A stretch of 9,066 nt of DNA from assembly GCA_028818385.1 (NCBI GenBank), contig JAPPNY010000139.1:1-9066 (forward strand), read 5' to 3'. A model generated the notes under the pieces. It ran no database searches. It worked only from the letters and a program-made list of their open reading frames with translations, and was not told the origin of the DNA. Every line of letters starts with the position of its first letter. Positions within the stretch are counted from its first letter, which is position 1. Origin of the DNA: Spirochaetaceae bacterium. GTDB lineage: Bacteria; Spirochaetota; Spirochaetia; SZUA-6; Bin103. Positions 1-5,765 of the stretch are shown here, piece after piece. Both the position numbers and the translations under genes were made by a program.

Positions 1-216
1 GATCCAGTCCCAGGACGAGACGTAGAAGCGCTCCGTGCGCGGCCCGCCCAGGGCCGCCGCGTCGACCAGCTCGGCGCCGCGGCCGCGCTCCTCCAGCGCC
101 GCCGCGACCGCGCGCGCCGCCGACAGGTGGCCGGCCCCCGCCGCGAAGTACGGGACGAGGACCGGTCCATCCGCACCGTTCCGGGCAGGCGCCGCCGCCG
201 GGACGGGCCGCGTCAT
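1..216 (-). CDS. Glycosyltransferase, MGDG synthase/MurG-like, N-terminal part (partial)
   Basis: Only the first 72 codons are present; the gene runs off the left edge. After a short Ala/Pro-rich leader the protein reads VLVPYFAAGAGHLSAARAV at about residues 19-37, followed by an amphipathic helix and a second strand (GAELVDAAAL). A beta strand, a glycine-rich loop with GAGH, an Ala-rich helix and then ELVD is the typical start of the GT-B acceptor domain of monogalactosyldiacylglycerol synthase, processive diacylglycerol glucosyltransferases and MurG relatives. These transfer a sugar from a nucleotide donor to a lipid or lipid-linked acceptor at the inner face of the membrane. The donor-binding C-terminal half is outside the window, so the substrate is unknown. 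The ATG overlaps the stop of the preceding glycosyltransferase gene as ATGA (213-216), which indicates translational coupling and fixes the start. No signal peptide is seen. Family assignment is likely; the exact function is open. Confidence 0.72.
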   Translation of the reverse strand, partial: MTRPVPAAAPARNGADGPVLVPYFAAGAGHLSAARAVAAALEERGRGAELVDAAALGGPRTERFYVSSWDWI

Positions 217-1298
217 CGCGCGTCGCCGGCCCCGCGGTAGAGAGCGGCGATCCGATCGCCGATGTCGTTCCAGTCGAATTGCTGCGCCCGCGCCCGCGCG
301 GCCCGGCCGGCCGCCCGCAGGTCCATGCCGCGGGCGCGCCGCATCGCCTCGGGCAGAGCGCCGGGCTCGTCCGGCTCGTACAGGACCCCCATGCTGCCGT
401 CGATCAGGTCCGCCATGCAGCCGCGGCGCGGCAGCACCACGGGCAACCCGAAGCCGAGCGCCTGGATGGCGCTGCCGGAGGTCATCACCTCCCGGAACGG
501 CAGCACGGCCACATCCGCGGCGTTGAGGTAGTACTGAAACTCCTCCTCCGGGAAGAAGTCGGAGGTCTCGATCCGAATCGACCGCGCCGCGCGGGCGGCC
601 GCGGCCACCCGTTCCAGCAGCCCCGGCGCCCGCGCGTTGGTCTTCATCATCAGGATCAGCAGGTCCTCGGGCCGCGCGATCTCCCGGTACGCGTCGACCA
701 GCTCCTCCAGCCCCTTGTATCCGCGCAGGTTGCCGAAGAACACGTACACGAAGCGGCCGTCCTCGATCCCCAGCCGGGCGCGCGCCGCCGGGCGCGTGAC
801 CTCGTCCGGAAACACGTCCATGAAGTGCCCGTGCGGGATCACGTGCACGGATTCCACTCCGTAGCGGCGGGTGAGCTGCTCGGCGCCGTAGCGGCAGTGG
901 GCGATCACGGCGTCCGCCTCGCGCGCCACCAGCAGGTTGACCAGCCGGTCCAGCTCCGGGTGCGGGCGCTCGTGCGGGAACAGGTTGTGCAGGGTCCAGA
1001 CGACGCGGTAGCCGATCCGCCTGGCGTGGATGAGCGTCTCGGCGAAGCGCGCGTACTCGCCCAGTGCCCCTTCCGGGCCGCCCTGCGTGTAGAACCGGTC
1101 GAGCCAGTTCAGGTGCAGCACCGAGTACTCCGGCCGCGAACGCTCCAGCCAGTCGGCGCCGAACGCATAGTCGCCGGGCTCCAGGTGGATGTCGTGGCGG
1201 CGCAGCGACCGCGCCAGCAGCGCCCCGTACTGATTGGAGCGCCCGCCCAGCCGCAGGTCGCCGCCGGCTTCCCAGAAGAAGAACGCGCGCATGCTCAT
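213..1298 (-). CDS. Glycosyltransferase, GT4-like (GT-B fold)
   Basis: A 361-residue protein of normal length for a single-domain GT-B glycosyltransferase. Family-type landmarks in order are: the acceptor-side motif TLHNLFPHE (102-110); the interdomain strand VHVIPHGHF (151-159); the donor-domain start FFGNLRGYKGLEEL (187-200) with Arg192 and Lys195, the basic pair that usually holds the nucleotide-sugar diphosphate; and LPFREVMTSGSAIQALGFG (266-284). The last corresponds to the EX7E region, but the residue where the second Glu normally sits appears to be Gln279. The enzyme probably transfers a sugar from a nucleotide-activated donor during surface glycan synthesis; donor and acceptor cannot be named. 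An ATG 34 codons further upstream lies deep inside the heparinase gene. The ATG at 1298 is preferred because the preceding TGGACGG can serve as a ribosome site, it overlaps the upstream stop as ATGA (1295-1298), and the protein then starts directly at the first beta strand (MRAFFFWEAGG). The downstream gene also overlaps by four bases. Confidence 0.87.
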   Translation of the reverse strand: MSMRAFFFWEAGGDLRLGGRSNQYGALLARSLRRHDIHLEPGDYAFGADWLERSRPEYSVLHLNWLDRFYTQGGPEGALGEYARFAETLIHARRIGYRVVWTLHNLFPHERPHPELDRLVNLLVAREADAVIAHCRYGAEQLTRRYGVESVHVIPHGHFMDVFPDEVTRPAARARLGIEDGRFVYVFFGNLRGYKGLEELVDAYREIARPEDLLILMMKTNARAPGLLERVAAAARAARSIRIETSDFFPEEEFQYYLNAADVAVLPFREVMTSGSAIQALGFGLPVVLPRRGCMADLIDGSMGVLYEPDEPGALPEAMRRARGMDLRAAGRAARARAQQFDWNDIGDRIAALYRGAGDAR

Positions 1299-3349
1299 CC
1301 GTCCAGGGCTCGCCAGCCGGTCACGTACGGATCCGGAGGCTGCCAGCGTTGTTCGGCCCCGTCGCGGCGTATGACCACGGTGCCGGTGTGCGGCTCCCAT
1401 TCGACCTGACCGGGCTCTTCACCCGGGCGGCCGACCTCGATCACGGTGAGGAAGTCGGCGGTCCGCCTCTGGCGGGTGCGGACCAGCAGGTCGGTGCGCT
1501 CCGAGGCGGGGTTGAACGGCGCGTCCCCCACGGCCACCGAGCCGCCCGCCTCATCCGGGAGATGCAGCGCGACCCAGCCGCCAGCGGTGCGCCAGAGCGC
1601 TGCCGCCGCACCGGGGGCGATCCCGCTCTCGCGCACGCTCACGTGCGGAAGATCGACGGCCAGGCCGGCCCCGGCGGTCCCGCGCAGCCAGGCGAGCGCG
1701 CCGCGCATACGGAACAGCCACTGCACGGTCTGCGCTGCCCGCGATCGGACTCCGAACAGGTCCAGGAAGTAACGGCCGGCCGACGCCACCGTGCGGGACA
1801 GCGCGGTCCCGGTATAGACGTCGTCGTCCTCGTCGCCGGCGCCGTCAGGGTCGCCGAACCGCACCCGCGCCAGCACTTGATCGGGGCCATCGGGAGGGCA
1901 CTCGAAACGAAGCATCTCTCCCCGCGCGGGCGGCTGCGAACGGCGGTCCAGGATCACGGTGTTGTGGCTGAACGACTGCCGGTACCAGGAACGGTGCAGC
2001 GGTACCCCATAGCCGGGCGAGCCCAAGTCGGGCGACACCGGCTCGCCGGCCGCATACAGGGACAGCGCGAGCTTGTCCGGGTGGCCGTGCCCGCCGCCGG
2101 ACGGTCCGTGCTTGAGCAGCGCCACCGCCGGCTCGGACGATCCCGGAGCACTACGCTCGCGCAGCACGGTCAGGCCGATGGCCGGCAGGCAGACGCTTCC
2201 GGCTCCGGTCACGCCGTGACAGCCATCCGCTTCATCGGCGGCCACCTGAATCTCCTCCGGGCCGTACAGGAGCGCCTCCATCGAGTCGCGCGGCTGGCTG
2301 CGGTAATTCTCCACCAACACCGCATGGAATGAGGGATCGCCGAACCAGCCAGCCGCCACCTCGTACAGGGCGCGCGCCGGCGGCACCCCGTGGCAGACGT
2401 CGCCGCGCAGCGAGGAGAAGAACCAGCAGTCGTTGGTGGCCGGCAGCCGTCCGTCCGGCATGCTGATCGCCAGCGGCGCGGCATACATACCCCGGAGCTC
2501 CTCCGCCCGCGCGCACTCCGGGCGGGCCGCCGCCACGGCCGCGGCCAGCGTGGTGAGCGCGTGGGCGGCGTAGAAGTGATAGCTCGACGAGCACTCCCAC
2601 CAGAGGCCGTCGGCGAGCCCGTCGCGCAGCAGCCGCCAGAAGCCGAAGGCGCCGTCGATCGCCTCGTCCACCAGGGCGTCGTCGCCCACGGCCATGCCCA
2701 CCGCGGCCAGCGCGGCGTGGTGCCAGCACTCGATGTTGTGCACTTCGTGAAACCGCTGAGCGCGGATATGACGGGCCGCCGGCTTCAGCAGGTCGCCTTC
2801 GATCAGGTCCCGGTCGGCCGCCGGCAGCCGCTCGCGCAGCAGGTCATAGGCGCGCGCCAGGGGCACGACGATGTTGGACTCGTCCAGCGACTGGTACGTG
2901 GCCTTACCGCGGCCGCCGCCGCGCGACGTGTGCGTCCCAAGCGGGTACCCGGGGTAGCGCCGCGCGTAGCCGGTGAGCACCGCGGCTGCCCGGTCGGCGG
3001 TGAGCGCGTCGCCGTCCAGCCGCCACAGCAGCGCGGCCTGCAGCGCGCCGTGGGCGAGCAGGTGATTGGCGCCGAAGCGCCACGCCTCGTCGTACGGCGA
3101 TCCGCTCCACACGCGCCCGTCGACCGGGCAGACGTGCGCGTGCGGCGTGCTCGGATCGAAGCGCAGCTCGGCCGCGTGGTCGGGGCAGAAGTAGTTGTGG
3201 TAGAGCCCGGCCGGCTCGTCGGGCGGCTCCAGGTCGACGGCGAGCAGGGCGCCGGCGCGCCGCCGCAGACCGTCACGGGCGTCGGCGAACCGTTCCGAAC
3301 GCCAGCGGGCCGCCGCCCGCTCCAGCAGCCCCTCCGGGATCAACCGCAC
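1295..3349 (-). CDS. Heparinase II/III family protein (polysaccharide lyase-like)
   Basis: A 684-residue protein with the heparinase II/III (PL12/PL15/PL17-like) layout: an alpha-helical toroid in the first ~380 residues, then a beta-sandwich. Landmarks are HEVHNIECWHH (201-211; Asn205 and nearby His match the substrate-neutralising Asn/His of the family), WECSSSYHFY (251-260; Tyr257 is a candidate catalytic Tyr), GGGHGHPDKLALSLYAAG (418-435; His421/His423) and SHNTVILD (461-468). Family members break acidic polysaccharides such as alginate or heparin-like chains by beta-elimination. Near the N terminus CPDH (55-58) and HAHVC (70-74) form a compact Cys/His cluster that may bind a metal. No signal peptide is visible (the N terminus is charged and helical), so the protein appears cytoplasmic unless exported in another way. 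The start is GTG at 3349; there is no other plausible start before Met219. Its stop overlaps the start of the GT4 gene, pointing to a role in glycan turnover or proof-reading linked to biosynthesis. The lyase substrate is unknown, and a non-catalytic role is possible. Confidence 0.87.
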   Translation of the reverse strand: MRLIPEGLLERAAARWRSERFADARDGLRRRAGALLAVDLEPPDEPAGLYHNYFCPDHAAELRFDPSTPHAHVCPVDGRVWSGSPYDEAWRFGANHLLAHGALQAALLWRLDGDALTADRAAAVLTGYARRYPGYPLGTHTSRGGGRGKATYQSLDESNIVVPLARAYDLLRERLPAADRDLIEGDLLKPAARHIRAQRFHEVHNIECWHHAALAAVGMAVGDDALVDEAIDGAFGFWRLLRDGLADGLWWECSSSYHFYAAHALTTLAAAVAAARPECARAEELRGMYAAPLAISMPDGRLPATNDCWFFSSLRGDVCHGVPPARALYEVAAGWFGDPSFHAVLVENYRSQPRDSMEALLYGPEEIQVAADEADGCHGVTGAGSVCLPAIGLTVLRERSAPGSSEPAVALLKHGPSGGGHGHPDKLALSLYAAGEPVSPDLGSPGYGVPLHRSWYRQSFSHNTVILDRRSQPPARGEMLRFECPPDGPDQVLARVRFGDPDGAGDEDDDVYTGTALSRTVASAGRYFLDLFGVRSRAAQTVQWLFRMRGALAWLRGTAGAGLAVDLPHVSVRESGIAPGAAAALWRTAGGWVALHLPDEAGGSVAVGDAPFNPASERTDLLVRTRQRRTADFLTVIEVGRPGEEPGQVEWEPHTGTVVIRRDGAEQRWQPPDPYVTGWRALDG

Positions 3350-3371
3350 GCCGTTAGCCTACCGCAAACGC

Positions 3372-3860
3372 TCAGCTTCCTTCGCCCGCTTCGTCGAGCA
3401 CGGCCCGCCGTGTCTCCATACTCAGCCGAAACCGCAGGGCCTCCAATCGATCCAGGGCCGGACGAACCGACTCGAGGATGCCTCGCTCCTTTGCCAGCAA
3501 CAAGACGCCAAGGGTGCCCGTGATCCTCAGCCCCGCAGCGAAGGCGTGTCGGCGCGCGACTCGGTCGTCCAGAACCAGGAGCGAGTCCCTCCCTTCCAAA
3601 CCGAGGGCGACGACCTCCCGTTCCCCGTTTCCAAGTCTGGCTTCGCGCGGAATCAAAGTCCGATCGCCCACTACACGGATAGTCACCCAGGGAAGTTCCG
3701 ATGGTTCCGGTAGCGGGATGTATCGCCGTCTGCCTTCGGCAAGCTCCTCTACTACTGCCCTTGGCACGACAACGTGACCGAAGACGGCGGGCAGCAGATG
3801 TAGCAGCCCTGCTTGATGCAGATACTGAATTGGCGACGTATCACATACGACGTCGGCCAC
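3372..3860 (-). CDS. DUF3368 PIN-domain protein (putative toxin-like nuclease)
   Basis: A 162-residue protein of the DUF3368/PIN type. Visible features are the N-terminal strand with CDTSPIQYL (Asp7, the first acidic metal ligand), VVEEL at 37-41 (second acidic site), GNGEREVVALG at 77-87 (Glu80/Glu82), the strand LLVLDDRVAR with Asp98/Asp99, and the family signature GTLGVLLLAKERG (114-126). PIN domains are Mg/Mn-dependent ribonucleases. DUF3368 proteins are commonly paired with a UPF0175 partner and are regarded as toxin-antitoxin-like, although activity has been tested for few of them. The GTG start at 3860 lies inside the partner gene, giving a 20-base overlap; no ATG is available before Met148. 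The stop is 22 bases before the heparinase start, so read-through into the glycan operon is possible. All acidic positions expected for metal binding appear present, so the gene looks intact. Confidence 0.85.
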   Translation of the reverse strand: MADVVCDTSPIQYLHQAGLLHLLPAVFGHVVVPRAVVEELAEGRRRYIPLPEPSELPWVTIRVVGDRTLIPREARLGNGEREVVALGLEGRDSLLVLDDRVARRHAFAAGLRITGTLGVLLLAKERGILESVRPALDRLEALRFRLSMETRRAVLDEAGEGS

Positions 3861-4104
3861 TTGCCACGTCCGCGCGAAGTTCCTCCCGCGACATCAAGAA
3901 TGTGTCTACGCCGTAGTCTGCCAATTTCGACAGGAATAACGGCTTCGGAACTTCGGCAAACGCCGCTGCCGATCCCGCGGAGAGTCGCCCCATCTCGTAG
4001 AGCTTTACGGCGATGATCATCCTTGCCTCTTCGCAGAACTGCTCCGGCGACAGCCCCAACTTGATCAGCACGTCATCGCCGTATTCGATGGTGAAAGACT
4101 TCAC
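3841..4104 (-). CDS. UPF0175 family protein (putative antitoxin partner of the PIN gene)
   Basis: An 87-residue protein. The core VKLYEMGRLSAGSAAAFA (33-50), followed by KPLFLSKLADYGVDTF, matches the UPF0175 pattern: a helix with LY..G.LS.G.AA, then a short helix and strand. It resembles a small helix-turn-helix or DNA-binding antitoxin and is typically found next to DUF3368 PIN genes. The C terminus (SREELRADVASGRRRM) is acidic then basic, as in the family. A longer reading frame starts at TTG (4131). GTG at 4104 is preferred because GGGGA lies seven bases upstream, the protein then begins at the first conserved strand (KSFTIEY), and the TTG falls inside a perfect dyad (4124-4137) better explained as an operator. 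Its probable role is to neutralise the PIN protein and possibly to repress the pair's own promoter. The function is inferred from family context only. Confidence 0.83.
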   Translation of the reverse strand: MKSFTIEYGDDVLIKLGLSPEQFCEEARMIIAVKLYEMGRLSAGSAAAFAEVPKPLFLSKLADYGVDTFLMSREELRADVASGRRRM

Positions 4105-4123
4105 TCGTTCGTCCCCAACTCTT

Positions 4124-4137
4124 TGAGGCAAGCCTCA
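4124..4137. promoter_or_regulatory. Perfect dyad TGAGGC-AA-GCCTCA, candidate operator
   Basis: Two 6-base arms that are exact inverted copies, separated by AA. The dyad ends 19 bases upstream of the GTG start of the UPF0175 gene. The position suits an autoregulatory operator or a leader hairpin of a toxin-antitoxin-like operon. It is seen directly in the sequence; the regulatory role is inferred. Confidence 0.4.
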
Positions 4138-4162
4138 CTCCGCCGAGGTCGGGACACCGGCC

Positions 4163-4192
4163 CGAGCCTCCTGCTCGCAGACATTCAGTCTG
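4163..4192. repeat. Two back-to-back 15-base inverted repeats
   Basis: CGAGC-CTCCT-GCTCG (4163-4177) is followed without a gap by CAGAC-ATTCA-GTCTG (4178-4192). Each has perfect 5-base arms and a 5-base spacer, but the two sequences are unrelated. They lie 59-88 bases upstream of the UPF0175 start. They may be binding sites for a repressor, small hairpins in the epimerase 3' tail, or chance. Confidence 0.35.
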
Positions 4193-4278
4193 GCACTGTT
4201 CCATGCTAACACAAGCGGCCCGAGCGCCGGCCGTTTCCGCTGGCGCCACGTGCCTCCACGACGCGGCGGCGGCCTCGC

Positions 4279-4300
4279 CCGGTCCGGCCGGCCGGTCCGG
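4279..4300 (-). terminator. GC-rich hairpin after the epimerase stop, weak terminator candidate
   Basis: CCGGTCCGG occurs twice (4279-4287 and 4292-4300) around CCGG. In the transcript of the epimerase the 22 bases can fold into a 9-base stem with one A-A mismatch and a CCGG loop, beginning 21 bases past the stop codon. No U-tract follows, so it is at best a pause or 3'-end stabilising hairpin rather than a standard Rho-independent terminator. Confidence 0.25.
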
Positions 4301-4321
4301 TACGCCCAGAACGCCGCCCCC

Positions 4322-5302
4322 TCATGCCGGCCGGGTGCTGCGGTACCAGTGCACGCAGGCGCGCAGATGCGCATCCACGTCGCCGTCCGGGCGATAGCCC
4401 AGGATGCTCTTGGCGCGTTCGCACCGGTAGTGGAAGTCCTTCGCCGCACGGACCACGCGGTAGCGGGTGACCAGGGGAGGCCGGCGCAGCCGCGCCATCC
4501 GTGCGAACACCTCGGCCGCCTCCGCCACCGGCCGCGCCACCGCGTACGGCACGCTGCGCGCCCGCAGGCTGACCCCTAGAGCACGGGCGCAGCGGCCGGT
4601 GAGTTGCCTCCAGCTCATCGTGACGTCGTCGGTCAGTATGAAGGTGCCGGGCAGGCGCCGTTCCAGCGCCAGCGCCGCCGCCCGCGCCAGGTTCCCGACG
4701 TACAGCGGCGTCAGCAGCGCGCGCCCGCCGTCGACCAGCGCCCACGTGCCGGCGTCGATCCGCTCCAGCATCGGCAGCGTCCAGCGGCGGTCGCCGGGCC
4801 CGTACACGGCGCTGGGCCGCAGGATCGTCAGCCGGACCCCACGGCGGACGGCGTGCAGGCGGGCGGCGCGCTCGGCGGCGCGCTTCGACCGCGAGTACGC
4901 CGAGGACACCCTCGCGCCGCCGCTGTCCTCGTCCAGGCCGCGGCCGTAGCCGCCGGCGTTGGCGGTCGATACGTGCACGACGTGCCCGGCGCCCGCGCGC
5001 GCCGCCGCCTCCACGACGTTGACGGCGCCGGCGACGTTGTCGCGCCCGAATTCGGCGCGGGTGCCCCAGTCGCCGGCGCGCGCCGCGCAGTGGACGACGG
5101 CCCGGCAGCCGGCGAAGGCCGCCGACAGGCCCGGCACGTCAGCCAGCGCGGCCGGCGCCAATGCCACCCTCGAGCCCAGCTCCCGCAGGGCTCGGGTGTC
5201 GCTCGTCGCCCGCACCGTGCACACCAGCTCCTCCCCGCCGGCGGCGAGCGCGGCAGCGCACGCGTGGCCGACGAAACCCGTAGCCCCGGTGACCGCCGTC
5301 AC
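4322..5302 (-). CDS. NAD-dependent epimerase/dehydratase (extended SDR family)
   Basis: A 326-residue extended short-chain dehydrogenase/reductase of typical length. Visible in order are the nucleotide-binding TGATGFVG (5-12), VHCAARAGDWG (70-80), the Ser/Thr of the active site in HVSTANAGG (110-118), the catalytic YSRSK (Tyr136, Lys140), RPSAVYGPGD (162-171), and the C-terminal element HYRCERAKSILGYRP (291-305), which is common in the 3-beta-HSD-like/NAD(P)-dependent epimerase branch. It probably oxidises, reduces or epimerises a nucleotide sugar, sterol/terpenoid or similar secondary alcohol in the cytoplasm; the substrate cannot be read from the sequence. The start is GTG at 5302, which places the Rossmann strand at the very N terminus as usual; GGGAG lies just upstream with short spacing. 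It is divergent from the small beta protein gene, with 98 bases between them, and same-strand with the PIN pair. All catalytic residues appear intact. Confidence 0.88.
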   Translation of the reverse strand: MTAVTGATGFVGHACAAALAAGGEELVCTVRATSDTRALRELGSRVALAPAALADVPGLSAAFAGCRAVVHCAARAGDWGTRAEFGRDNVAGAVNVVEAAARAGAGHVVHVSTANAGGYGRGLDEDSGGARVSSAYSRSKRAAERAARLHAVRRGVRLTILRPSAVYGPGDRRWTLPMLERIDAGTWALVDGGRALLTPLYVGNLARAAALALERRLPGTFILTDDVTMSWRQLTGRCARALGVSLRARSVPYAVARPVAEAAEVFARMARLRRPPLVTRYRVVRAAKDFHYRCERAKSILGYRPDGDVDAHLRACVHWYRSTRPA

Positions 5303-5400
5303 GGCTCCCGACCATAGCCCACGGCGGCGGGCGGTGGCGCCTCGCAGAACGATCGGTCACCATTCGTGGCCGACCGCACAGTCAAGCGAGGGAAGTACGC
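5303..5400. promoter_or_regulatory. Divergent intergenic region with imperfect dyad
   Basis: These 98 bases lie between two divergent starts and must hold the promoters of both the epimerase and the plus-strand genes. An inverted repeat with 8-base arms and one T-G mismatch spans 5353-5360/5366-5373, and CGGTC (5354-5358) is also an exact inverted copy of GACCG (5372-5376). It could bind a shared regulator. A clear ribosome site GAGGGAAG (5388-5395) serves the plus-strand gene. No convincing -35/-10 pair was identified. Confidence 0.35.
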
Positions 5401-5715
5401 ATGAACGATGTAGACGGGCGCTGGAACCTGGAGATCGAGACCGTTCGCGGCAAGCAGAGAACCGCCACGCTGGACCTCTCGGCGGACGGAGACACGGTGA
5501 GCGGCGCGCTGATCGGCGAGCGGATGACTATCGAGTTCGACAACGGCAGGCGCAAGGGCAACGCCATCAGGTGGAAGTCCGACGTGTCGATTCCCATGTT
5601 TCCCGGCAAGCGGACGGTGACCTGCACCTTCACGGTCGACGGCGACACCATCAGCGGCACGATCGACGGCCCCAAGCAGAAGCTGGCGACGTGCAAGGGC
5701 TCGCGCGGGGAGTAG
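5401..5715 (+). CDS. Small beta-rich hypothetical protein with internal repeat
   Basis: A 104-residue protein with a strong ribosome site (GAGGGAAG, five bases before the ATG). It is predicted to be almost all beta strand: WNLEIET near the N terminus, TATLDLSADGDTVSG (21-35), MTIEFDNG, GNAIRWKS, then TCTFTVDGDTISGTIDG (74-90). The two blocks ADGDTVSGAL (28-37) and VDGDTISGTI (79-88) are near copies, suggesting two similar beta-hairpins of a small barrel. This pattern of alternating strands with DGDT-SG turns resembles uncharacterised small lipocalin-like barrel proteins, usually annotated as hypothetical. There are two Cys (75, 98), and no signal peptide or membrane segment. The function is unknown; ligand binding is a guess from the fold. 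The following transporter gene starts 50 bases downstream, so the two may be co-transcribed. Confidence 0.75.
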   Translation: MNDVDGRWNLEIETVRGKQRTATLDLSADGDTVSGALIGERMTIEFDNGRRKGNAIRWKSDVSIPMFPGKRTVTCTFTVDGDTISGTIDGPKQKLATCKGSRGE

Positions 5716-5765
5716 CGTTCGCGCTCCGGGTAGCGTGAGCAGGCCCCGGGGTCGGGCCGGATAGC

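Larger units (their letters stand above)
4105..4321. other. Intergenic region upstream of the UPF0175/PIN pair
   Basis: This 217-base gap separates the epimerase stop from the UPF0175 start. It holds the likely promoter of the pair (an AT-richer patch at about 4195-4214, though no convincing -35/-10 pair could be assigned), the inverted repeats listed separately at 4124-4137, 4163-4177 and 4178-4192, and a GC hairpin at 4279-4300 just after the epimerase stop. Reading frames crossing it are shadows of the epimerase gene or lack any recognisable product. Confidence 0.5.

Noticed and set aside
279..1409. Plus-strand 376-codon frame opposite the GT4 gene
   Set aside because: Gln/Arg/Val/His-rich shadow; the minus strand encodes a full set of GT-B motifs.
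1064..2332. Plus-strand 422-codon frame opposite the heparinase-like gene
   Set aside because: The product has no domain, and the minus strand carries conserved family motifs throughout.
2390..3523. Plus-strand 377-codon frame crossing the heparinase start and the PIN 3' end
   Set aside because: It spans two real genes on the other strand and its composition is that of an antisense shadow.
4135..4449. Minus-strand 104-codon frame between epimerase and UPF0175
   Set aside because: It overlaps the epimerase 3' end out of frame, is Arg/Ala-rich without motif, and has no family resemblance. The region is better read as intergenic.
5742..5758. GGCCC-N7-GGGCC with an internal CCCCGGGG palindrome just before the transporter start, considered as a terminator
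   Set aside because: The arms are short, no T-tract follows, and such strings are common by chance at this GC content.
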